Below are positions 8,432 through 16,007 of a stretch of DNA of 64,000 bases, piece by piece. A model generated the notes under the pieces. The model was not told the origin of the DNA, did not search any database, and saw nothing but the letters and a program-made list of their open reading frames with translations. Both the position numbers and the translations under genes were made by a program. Positions within the stretch are counted from its first letter, which is position 1, and the number at the start of each line of letters is the position of its first letter. The stretch is from VXRJ01 sp965246995 (GTDB lineage: Bacteria > Acidobacteriota > Vicinamibacteria > Vicinamibacterales > UBA8438): positions 1,674,001 through 1,738,000 of the forward strand of contig OZ252008.1 in the NCBI GenBank assembly GCA_965246995.1. Direction: 5' to 3'.

Positions 8432-9922
8432 TCACTGCGCGCGGGCCAGCAGCGCCCTGCGGTCCACCTTGCCCACCGCGTTTACGGGAAGGGCCTCGAG
8501 GAATCGGATCGCGGCCGGGACATGGCCCCGGGATAGTTGCCGGCCGACCAGCGCGGAAAGCTCCGCGGCGTCCACCGTCGCGCCGTCGCGCCGCACGACG
8601 AACGCCACGGGAACTTCGCCGAGATCGGCGTGCGGCCCGCCGACGACGCAGCATGCCGCGACGGCCGGATGGCGGGTCAGGACGTCTTCGATTAGCCGGG
8701 GTGACAGGGTTTCGCCACCCCGCACGATCACGTCCTTGAGGCGCCCGGTGACGGAGAGATACCCGTCACCATCAAAGCGCCCCAGATCACCCGTGCGCAG
8801 CCACCCGTCGAGAATCGGCGACTCCGACTTCCCGCCGGCATAGCCCTGCATCAGGCAGGGGCCCGCTATACGGATTTCTCCCTCCGCCTCCGGAGGGGCT
8901 TCCTCTCCGGTGCCAGGCATAAAGATCCTGACCCGCTGGCCGCGCAGGACAGTGCCGACGGTCCCGATGCGGCGCGCACCCACCGGGTTCATGGTCGAGG
9001 TGCACGTCGCCTCCGACAATCCATACGACACCACCAGCGGCACGCCGAAGGCGGCTTCGACCTCCTCGTGGAGGCGCACCGTGATGGGGGCCGAGCCGCA
9101 ACGGAGAAACCGGAGTGAGCGGAACCTGGCGCTGTCGCGCAGATGCGGCAGCACCCGCGAATACATCGTCGGCACGCCGGTCAGGTAGGTGACGCCGTAG
9201 TCGGCGATCTGATCCTCTATCTCCTCGGCCCGGAAGCGCTCCGCCAGCACGACGGACGCGCCGGCGAGGAAGGGCGCGATGAGCTGGTTGTTGACGCCGT
9301 TGGTGTGGTGCAGCGGCATCACGTGCAGCAGGCGGTCCGCCGCAGTCAGCGCGGTCCGCTCGATGATGCCGTGCGCGTGCTGCAGCAGGTTGCCGTGCGA
9401 GAGCAGCGCCCCCTTCGGCAGCCCGGTGCTGCCGGAGGTGAACTGCATCATCGCGATGTCGGCTGCCGCCAGCGAGCCGTCCGATACCGCCGCGGTTTCG
9501 ATGGACCGGCGCGACTGCCGTTGCAATTCGTCCGCCAGATGCACGCGCACGCCGGCGTGCTCCAGCGCTTGCGCGAGTCCCGCAGATTCCTCCTCGAGCA
9601 CGACCCGGCGCAGGCCGACCGCCCGTGCATGCAAGAGCAGGGCCTCGGCGCCGAGTTTGGGTTCGAGGAAACAGGGACAGCCGCCTGTCTGCATCACGCC
9701 GAAGAAGCGCGCAACGGATTCGGCCGAGCGCGTGGCCGGCACGCCGACGAGTTCGCCACGCGCAAGGCCCGCCAGGGTGTTCGAATAGCGATCTATCCGT
9801 TCCCCGAGTTCGGCGTACGAGACCGAGCCGGAGGGGTCAAGCAGGGCCGTCCGTCCGGCGCGCGCATGGCGGCCGAGCCGGTCGCGCAGCAATTGACTCA
9901 GGGAGGATGCTTCGCGAGGCAA
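8432..9922 (-). CDS. AMP-dependent acyl-CoA synthetase / ligase (ANL superfamily)
   Basis: A 496-residue adenylate-forming enzyme that would activate a carboxylic acid to an acyl-AMP and then a CoA thioester. It shows the P-loop-like FTSGSTGLPKG near residue 157, VSYGLSEATCTS in the A5 region, GWLRTGDLGRFDGDGY near 370, the hinge GRLKDVIVRGGE near 391 and the catalytic-lysine motif NAVGKVDRR near 479. It starts 7 bp after the CoA-transferase B gene, so it is surely in that operon. Substrate cannot be read from sequence; neighbours suggest a short or ring-derived acid. Confidence 0.9.
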   Translation of the reverse strand: MPREASSLSQLLRDRLGRHARAGRTALLDPSGSVSYAELGERIDRYSNTLAGLARGELVGVPATRSAESVARFFGVMQTGGCPCFLEPKLGAEALLLHARAVGLRRVVLEEESAGLAQALEHAGVRVHLADELQRQSRRSIETAAVSDGSLAAADIAMMQFTSGSTGLPKGALLSHGNLLQHAHGIIERTALTAADRLLHVMPLHHTNGVNNQLIAPFLAGASVVLAERFRAEEIEDQIADYGVTYLTGVPTMYSRVLPHLRDSARFRSLRFLRCGSAPITVRLHEEVEAAFGVPLVVSYGLSEATCTSTMNPVGARRIGTVGTVLRGQRVRIFMPGTGEEAPPEAEGEIRIAGPCLMQGYAGGKSESPILDGWLRTGDLGRFDGDGYLSVTGRLKDVIVRGGETLSPRLIEDVLTRHPAVAACCVVGGPHADLGEVPVAFVVRRDGATVDAAELSALVGRQLSRGHVPAAIRFLEALPVNAVGKVDRRALLARAQ

Positions 9923-9929
9923 CGCACTG

Positions 9930-10664
9930 CTACCGCAACGTCACGTTCGCATCGCGCTCGAACTGCCCCTCCGGGTCGAGGGCGCGCAGGGCCGCGATCT
10001 CGCCGGCCGTCGGCAGCGAGGTCGGCGCGGCCCCCGTTGCGTCGAACGCGAACCCGGTCCGCTGCCGCACCTCGTCGAGCGAGGCGTCCGGATGCCAGGA
10101 CTGCAGGGCGAGCCGGCCGTCCCGTTTCTGGAAGACCGCAATCGGAGTGACCACGCCATGCAGGCCACCGGCCGCCGTCACGAAGTCGAGCTTGTCCACC
10201 AGGGCGCGCGTCGAATGCTCCGTGCGCCAAGTCACCGCACGTCGCGCCGTCGGCAGCATCACTGCGCCGCCGCCGCCGCCCGGTAGCCGCACCTTCGGCG
10301 CATGCCAGTCTCCGATGGCCGACACGTTCGTGCGGCCCCGGCCATCGACCTGCGCGGCCCCGAGGAAGCAGAGGTCCATCCCGCCACGGGTGCAGAGATC
10401 GTAGAAGTCCTCGTTGGAGAAGATGGCCGTGGAGCCTTCCGCGAGCACCGGGTCGGAGCTCGAACGGGGGATCGACGACGGGGTCGGCTGCACCCCGCCG
10501 GCCACGTTGATGTACACGAAGTCGAAGGAGTAGGCCCGCTTGGCGAGCAGGCAGGCGAGCATCGGCGGCGTCGAGTTCACGCCGCTGAAGGTCACCTCGT
10601 CCGGCCGGACGAAGCGCGCGAGGTTCGTGACGAGGTACGAGAACGGGGACCAGCGGTCAGGCAT
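9930..10664 (-). CDS. CoA-transferase subunit B (glutaconate CoA-transferase/IpdB-like)
   Basis: Start chosen at ATG 10664, which overlaps the end of the A-subunit gene by 8 bp; an in-frame ATG at 10715 would give an implausibly long overlap. The 244-residue protein has the class I CoA-transferase beta pattern: FSGVNSTPPMLACLLAKR early, then GGMDLCFLGAAQVDGRGRTNVSAIGDW and LPGGGGGAVMLPTARR. The usual glutamate nucleophile motif of propionate-type CoA transferases (S-E-N-G) is not seen, as in the IpdAB group, which act as ring-opening hydrolases. This makes a hydrolase role possible; it is an inference. Confidence 0.82.
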   Translation of the reverse strand: MPDRWSPFSYLVTNLARFVRPDEVTFSGVNSTPPMLACLLAKRAYSFDFVYINVAGGVQPTPSSIPRSSSDPVLAEGSTAIFSNEDFYDLCTRGGMDLCFLGAAQVDGRGRTNVSAIGDWHAPKVRLPGGGGGAVMLPTARRAVTWRTEHSTRALVDKLDFVTAAGGLHGVVTPIAVFQKRDGRLALQSWHPDASLDEVRQRTGFAFDATGAAPTSLPTAGEIAALRALDPEGQFERDANVTLR

Positions 10665-11472
10665 GAGCGGGTTCGCGACATTCCGGCGCCGCTGCGAGGT
10701 GGTCATCCAGCCCATCGGATTGCATGTACGTCTCGACGGCGGGGTAGTCCACCTCGTAGAGCGGCCAGCACGAGCCCGGCCACGCTCCGTTCGGAACCAC
10801 TGCCACCGCCTCCACCAGGAAGCTGGGAATCAGCGTCAGCTCAGGGCGCTCCTGGAACGACGCCACCGGGGCGAGGGCTTCCGCCACGACGAACACCCGT
10901 TTCGCGGCGCGGCTGAGGATACGGTCCCAGTGAGAGGTGCCGTAGACGCGCGCATCGCCCAACGCGTTCACCTCGTTGACCTGGATGACCGCGATGTCCG
11001 GCTGGATCGGCGGTATGACCCACACGTTCTCGCCCGAGCCGTAGGGATCCGGCACGGAGGCCCACCGGTTGAGGGCTGCCAGATCGGAGCCATGGACGCC
11101 GCCAACCGGCTGAAACGGCACGCCGTAGGCGGCGGCGCGCAGGCCCGCGGTGAGCGTCATGCAGGCGTGCTCCTCCAGTTCAATTTCCTTCCGCTCGACC
11201 GCGCGGCGATAGGCGGGCGCGAGTCCGAGATGACCCTCCATGGCCACGATACCGGCGCGCGCCCGGGCCACGGCGCCGGCGCGGCACAGGATGTCGATGT
11301 CGTAGCCCGGCGACTGCTTGATGATCTCGAGCGACGTCCGGCCCTGGCGGATCAGTTCGCGCACGAGGGCGAAGGGGCCGCGGTGGAGGAAGCTCCCGCC
11401 GAGCGCCAGCGACGCACCGTTGGGGACCCGCGCCGCCAGGTCGGCGAGAGGAATGACTTTCGAGGTGGACAT
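10657..11472 (-). CDS. CoA-transferase subunit A (glutaconate CoA-transferase/IpdA-like)
   Basis: A 271-residue protein with the alpha-subunit features GGSFLHRGPFALVRELIRQG, AAAYGVPFQPV and VWVIPPIQPDIAVIQVN. Paired with subunit B directly downstream through an 8-bp overlap, it should form a heteromeric CoA-transferase fold. It is first in the run A, B, acyl-CoA ligase, PhoD. The divergent methyltransferase begins 25 bp away, leaving a short shared promoter region at 11473-11497. Confidence 0.82.
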   Translation of the reverse strand: MSTSKVIPLADLAARVPNGASLALGGSFLHRGPFALVRELIRQGRTSLEIIKQSPGYDIDILCRAGAVARARAGIVAMEGHLGLAPAYRRAVERKEIELEEHACMTLTAGLRAAAYGVPFQPVGGVHGSDLAALNRWASVPDPYGSGENVWVIPPIQPDIAVIQVNEVNALGDARVYGTSHWDRILSRAAKRVFVVAEALAPVASFQERPELTLIPSFLVEAVAVVPNGAWPGSCWPLYEVDYPAVETYMQSDGLDDHLAAAPECREPAHA

Positions 11473-11497
11473 CGGATCATGTTAGCGTCGAAGTCGG

Positions 11498-12292
11498 ATG
11501 ACGAGCCAGATCCAGCGCGTGCGTTCGGCGTTCAGTCAGCAGGCGCCGGGGTTCGCGGGTGCCGGTCTGACTCTCGGGCGGCAGGAACTCCTGTGTTGGG
11601 TAGTCGAATCCCTGCCGCTGACGGCGGAGGCGCAGGTGCTCGATGTGGCCGCCGGGACCGGTCACCTGAGCCGCGCCGCGGCCCCCCGCGCCCGTTCGGT
11701 TACGGCCGTCGATGTCACCCCGGCGATGCTCCGCGGAGCGCGGGCCGGGGCCTCGCGGGACGGACTGGGCAACCTGCACCTCGTGCAGGCGGACGCCGGC
11801 CGGCTGCCGTTTGGGGATGAACAGTTCGACCTCGTCATGTGCCGGCTCGCGCTTCATCACTTCGCGGATCCCGCCGCAGAGGTCGCCGAAATGGCCCGCG
11901 TCACGCGCGGCTCGGGCACGCTGGCCATCGTCGACCTGCTGTCGCCGGACGATGCGGACCTGGCCGAGCGCTACAACAGGTTCGAACGGATGCGGGACCC
12001 CTCGCATACGAGGGCGTTGACCGCCGGTGAGTTCCGCAAACGGATGGAAGCGGTGGGACGTCCGGTCGATTCCTGGTCTCCGCGTGAAGTCGAGGTCGAG
12101 CTCGACCCATGGTTCGAATTGACGCGCACGTCGGTCTCCACTCGGAGCACGATCACCCTGGCCTTCGAGCGCGAGCTCGAAGGCGGGCCGCCGACGGGAA
12201 TGCGGCCGTACAAACGGGGTGACCGGCTTGCGTTCGTGCAGACCTGGGTCCTCGCGCAGGCCGGCTCGAGCGGCCGCCGTGTGCGCGCGTGA
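11498..12292 (+). CDS. Class I SAM-dependent methyltransferase (UbiE/Methyltransf_11-like)
   Basis: A 264-residue enzyme with the SAM-binding motif VLDVAAGTGHLSR at about residues 46-58, the acidic motif II region VTAVDVTPAML, QADAGRLPFGDEQFDLVMC (motif with D-x-L-PF) and a motif III region GTLAIVDLLSPDD. The layout matches small-molecule methyltransferases of the UbiE/BioC type; the substrate is unknown. It is transcribed divergently from the CoA-transferase operon, with only 25 bp between starts. Confidence 0.88.
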   Translation: MTSQIQRVRSAFSQQAPGFAGAGLTLGRQELLCWVVESLPLTAEAQVLDVAAGTGHLSRAAAPRARSVTAVDVTPAMLRGARAGASRDGLGNLHLVQADAGRLPFGDEQFDLVMCRLALHHFADPAAEVAEMARVTRGSGTLAIVDLLSPDDADLAERYNRFERMRDPSHTRALTAGEFRKRMEAVGRPVDSWSPREVEVELDPWFELTRTSVSTRSTITLAFERELEGGPPTGMRPYKRGDRLAFVQTWVLAQAGSSGRRVRA

Positions 12293-12320
12293 TCGCGGAG
12301 CCCTCAGCCGCGGGTGGCGT

Positions 12321-12947
12321 TCACTGACCTCCGTCGTCCGGCAGCCCCTCGACGTCCGGCTCCAGCATGGCGCCGAGGGTGTTCTGGAACATCGCGAGCT
12401 GGGTGTAGTTTCCGATGATCAACACCACTTCCCGGAGTTCATCCTCCGTGTACCGCGCGTCGAGGGCATCCCAGGTGGCCTGCGAGATGAAACGGCTGGT
12501 GTGCAGCTCGTCCGCCGCGGTGAGGAGGGCCCGGTCGAAGCCGTCCCATTCGGGAGCGTCGGGGCCGACCGTGATGCGGCTGATCTCCTCGGGGCTGAGA
12601 CCGGCTTCTTGTCCGATGAGGTTGTGCCGGCCCCAGATGTAGTCGCCGCGCGACAGCCAGGCCGTGCGGAGGATGATCAGCTCCTTGTGGCGGAGCGGAA
12701 TCGTGTAGTTGCTGACGAAGTTGATGGTGTAAGCCCAGTACTTGGTGCACGTGTCCGTCACCTCCGGACAGAGCTGCCGCAGCGCGCTTGCCCCCTGCGG
12801 GTCCGGCAACGCAATACGCGGCCCGGTCAGCCGGTCGTGCGCGGCCACCCGGCTCGCTTCCTGCGCCTGCGCCTCGCCGGCGCTTCCCGGGACCGCCAGC
12901 AAACCACAGATCAGAACTGCACCGGTTGCGATACCCATCCACCGCAT
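12321..12947 (-). CDS. Carboxymuconolactone decarboxylase-like (AhpD fold) exported protein
   Basis: Start taken at ATG 12947, which has a strong GAGGAGG seven bases upstream and opens a signal peptide (MRWMGIATGAVLICGLLAV). The 208-residue protein carries the CMD-family core ELIILRTAWLSRGDYIWGRHNLIGQEAGLSPEEI. The CxxC redox pair of true AhpD is absent, so it is closer to the carboxymuconolactone decarboxylase branch than to a peroxidase reductase. A signal peptide is unusual for this usually cytoplasmic fold but recurs in Acidobacteriota. Convergent with the methyltransferase. Confidence 0.8.
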   Translation of the reverse strand: MRWMGIATGAVLICGLLAVPGSAGEAQAQEASRVAAHDRLTGPRIALPDPQGASALRQLCPEVTDTCTKYWAYTINFVSNYTIPLRHKELIILRTAWLSRGDYIWGRHNLIGQEAGLSPEEISRITVGPDAPEWDGFDRALLTAADELHTSRFISQATWDALDARYTEDELREVVLIIGNYTQLAMFQNTLGAMLEPDVEGLPDDGGQ

Positions 12948-13167
12948 CACACACCTCCTCGGGCTTGCGCGCGATCTCCTTCGCCGAGCGTTACGTTCTT
13001 CGAGGCTGCCGACCCCACTGTATCGCAACCCGCTGCCCGCCGCGGACGTTCCCCGTTGATGCTCGCCGGGCGTCTTGGGCTGGAAGCAGGGAGCAAAGGG
13101 GGGCGCCGCCACCGAGTTGCGGTAACCGCCAGCGGGTATTCTGCGGGCTGGCCGGGCTGGAAGACCA

Positions 13168-14200
13168 GTGGAGTGCGGGAGGGGTCACTTGGACGCGCCT
13201 GCGGGACCGAGCAGCTGGAGTTGGCTCGACGACTTGGGGCATGACTTGCGCTACGCCGTCCGTGGCTTGCGGCGAAGTCCTGAGTTCGCGGCCACTGTGG
13301 CGCTCATCCTCGCGTTGGGCATCGGCGCGAACACCGCGATGTTCAGCATTGTCTACAGCGTCCTGCTGCGCCCACTGCCGTACCCGGATGCCGGCGCCAT
13401 CGTGCGCATCGGCGACTCTTTCGGCCCAAGAAGCCTCTCAGACATGCGCCTGTCGAACCGTTCGATGCTCTTGCTGCGGGGGAACACCGAGTCGCTTGAG
13501 CAGCTAGCCGCGTACCAGGAATTCTCGGCCGAGTGGGACGATTCAGGCGGTGTCAGCGTGCGCGGCGCCCGGGTTTCGCCGTCGCTGTTCCCGCTGCTGC
13601 GCGTGACGCCCCACATGGGGCGGCTCTTCATGGAGGAGGAAGCCCGCACGGGCGCGGAGCGCGTCGTGTTGCTGAGTCACGACTCCTGGACAAACCGCTT
13701 CGCATCGGATCCTGCCATCGTCGGAACCACGATCAACTTCGACAGCAACCCGCACGTCGTAGTTGGCGTGTTGGCTGAGGGGTTCTACTTCCCGACTCCG
13801 GACGGCGAATTCTGGATGCCGTACGTCATTCCGCCGGTCGGGGACATCTTGCACGGGGGACTTGAACGCACGGCGGTACGGGTTGTTCAGCTACATTGTT
13901 ACCCAACGCCAGGGCGAGATCGGTATCCGCATGGCACTAGGTGCAGGGCGCGGGGCGATTCTCACGCTGGTTATTGGACAGGGCGCGGCGGTTGTTGGCA
14001 CGGGCGCCATCATAGGGATCGGCACGGCGGTTGCGTCGAGCCAGATACTGGAGAGCCTTCTCTACGGTGTCGCCACTGACGACCGTTTGACGTTCCTGCT
14101 GGCGCCGTTGGTACTTGTCACGGTGGGACTCTTTGCCTGCTGGCTTCCGGCTCGACGGGCGACAGGGATCGACCCTGCAAAGATGCTCCGCTTCGAATAA
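13168..14200 (+). pseudogene. ADOP-type FtsX/MacB permease, internally deleted and frameshifted
   Basis: The first part (13168 to about 13860) has the ADOP start DLRYAVRGLRRSPEF, the first membrane helix (ALILALGIGANTAMFSIVYS) and a MacB periplasmic core up to FWMPYVIPPVGDI. The frame then breaks, and in another frame about 13880-14200 encodes only the last domain: YGLFSYIVTQRQGEIGIRMALGA, two helices and the typical ending PARRATGIDPAKMLRFE. ADOP proteins are about 800 residues; about 450 residues of the middle are missing. This is an old export permease reduced to its two ends. The exact original start (ATG 13168 or a later TTG) is uncertain. Confidence 0.85.
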
Positions 14201-14274
14201 GGGGCCGCTTAAGGGGCGCGATCGCCCGCGATTCCCGTCTGGACCGGCTCCCGGTGGCCCCGTATGATGGCGGA

Positions 14275-15942
14275 ATGAAGAAACTGGCCTGGACGTTGGC
14301 GATCCTCCTCGGGCTGTGCTCTACCCCCGGGTTCACCCAGACAGCACAAGACCTGATCAACGACGCGCAGACCCCCGAGGACGTGCTCGTCCACAGCATG
14401 GGGTACGACCGCAAAAGCTACAGCCCGCTCGAACAGATCGACAAGTCGAATATCCATCGGCTGGTGCCGATCTGGAACGCGAGCCTGATGAACCTGTCGG
14501 GCGAGCTGGCCGCGCCGGCGATCTACGACGGCGTGCTGTATGCCATCAACGGGAGCTGGACCTTCGCCATCGACCTGGAGACCGGCCGGCAGATCTGGCG
14601 CACGCCGGTTGTCATCGAAGAGGGGGCGCGGCGCCGCAGTAGCTTCAACCGCGGCGGCCCGGTGCTCTACGAGGGCCGGCTCTTCCGGGTGACGGTCGAT
14701 AACCACCTCGTCGCGCTCGACATGGAGACCGGCGAGGAACTCTGGAACCAGAAGTTCGCGGAGTCGTCGGAGGGGTACTACGCGACAGGTGCGCCGGTCA
14801 TTGCCAACGGCGTGCTGATCTCCGGAATGGCGGGTGGGGAGTCCACCACCCGCGGCTTCCTCGACGGCTGGGATCCCGCCACCGGCGAGAAGCTGTGGCG
14901 CCGCTACACCATCCCCGGGCCCGGCGAGCCAGGCCACGAGACATGGCCCGCCGACAGTGACGCCTGGATGTACGGTGGCGCGCCGACCTGGCGCTCCGGG
15001 TCCTACGACCCGGAACTCGACCTCGTCTATTGGGGGACGGGCAACGCGGAGCCGTACGATCCTGCGCCGCGCGGCGGGCTGGATAGCCTGTATGCGTCGA
15101 CCGTGCTCGCGATCCGCCCGAAGACGGGTGAGATCGCCTGCTTCTACCAGTACACGCCCAACGACGTGTACGACGTGGACGGCATCGACGAGCACGTGCT
15201 GGCCGAACTGGAAGTCGACGGCGAGATGCGGAAGGTGATGATCCAGGCGAACAAGAACGGCTTCCTGTATATGCTCGACCGGACCGATTGCTCGTTGATC
15301 GCCGCCCACCCTTATGCCTATGTCAACTGGGCGACGCACATCGACCTGGAAACCGGCCGGCCGGTGCTGACCGACATCTACCGGGACTTCCTCGCCGGCG
15401 AGCAGGTCTACATCTGGCCGTCCCGCGGGACCAACGCGGTGCCCATCGCCTTCAACCCGGACACCGGCCTCATCTATTCGACGACGTGGCATGTGCCGCG
15501 CATCCAGCAGCTTCTGCCGGAGCCGCAGGAACGGGTGATCGGGTCCGGCTCCACGGGGGTCACCAACCGCTTTCCGGACGTCGAGCCGGGCGATCTGCTC
15601 GGGCATATCGTGGCCATCAACCCGCTCACCGGCGACAAGAAGTGGGAGATCCCGATGCACGATTTCCCCAGCTCGGCCGGCGTGCTGGCGACCGGCGGCG
15701 GGGTGCTGTTCACCGGCAAGATCACCGGTGAGTTCGTCGTCCTCGACGAGGAGACCGGCGAGACGCTCTGGGAGTTCCAGACCGGCTCGAGCGTCAATGC
15801 GACGGCGATCACCTACACGCTGAACGGCCGCCAGCAGGTAACCGTCGCGTCCGGGCTCGGAGGCGGGCTCGCCAACCGCTATGCGCGGGGGCAGGTGCCG
15901 ACCGGCGGCTCGATCTGGACGTTCGCTCTAGTGCCGGAGTAG
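14275..15942 (+). CDS. PQQ-dependent alcohol dehydrogenase-like quinoprotein
   Basis: A 555-residue periplasmic quinoprotein. Start at ATG 14275 gives a signal peptide (MKKLAWTLAILLGLC...). Tryptophan-docking propeller blades recur (SYSPLEQIDKSNIHRL, LETGRQIWRTP, METGEELWNQ, ATGEKLWRR, LTGDKKWEIP, ETGETLWEFQ). Further family signs are GTGNAEPYDP and the ending QVTVASGLGGG. It would oxidise an alcohol or sugar using PQQ and pass electrons to a cytochrome; it has no haem domain of its own. It stands alone, convergent with the TonB receptor. Confidence 0.88.
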   Translation: MKKLAWTLAILLGLCSTPGFTQTAQDLINDAQTPEDVLVHSMGYDRKSYSPLEQIDKSNIHRLVPIWNASLMNLSGELAAPAIYDGVLYAINGSWTFAIDLETGRQIWRTPVVIEEGARRRSSFNRGGPVLYEGRLFRVTVDNHLVALDMETGEELWNQKFAESSEGYYATGAPVIANGVLISGMAGGESTTRGFLDGWDPATGEKLWRRYTIPGPGEPGHETWPADSDAWMYGGAPTWRSGSYDPELDLVYWGTGNAEPYDPAPRGGLDSLYASTVLAIRPKTGEIACFYQYTPNDVYDVDGIDEHVLAELEVDGEMRKVMIQANKNGFLYMLDRTDCSLIAAHPYAYVNWATHIDLETGRPVLTDIYRDFLAGEQVYIWPSRGTNAVPIAFNPDTGLIYSTTWHVPRIQQLLPEPQERVIGSGSTGVTNRFPDVEPGDLLGHIVAINPLTGDKKWEIPMHDFPSSAGVLATGGGVLFTGKITGEFVVLDEETGETLWEFQTGSSVNATAITYTLNGRQQVTVASGLGGGLANRYARGQVPTGGSIWTFALVPE

Positions 15943-16007
15943 CCGGCGCTCCGGCCGTACCGGCATCGTGGCAAAGGGAACTGAGCCGTCGACCCAATGC
16001 ACTCCGG

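Noticed and set aside
9143..10150. A 335-codon plus-strand frame
   Set aside because: Antisense to the acyl-CoA ligase and CoA-transferase genes, both clearly coding.
14209..15660. A 483-codon minus-strand open frame
   Set aside because: It lies wholly opposite the PQQ dehydrogenase gene at 14275, with low-complexity composition and no family features.
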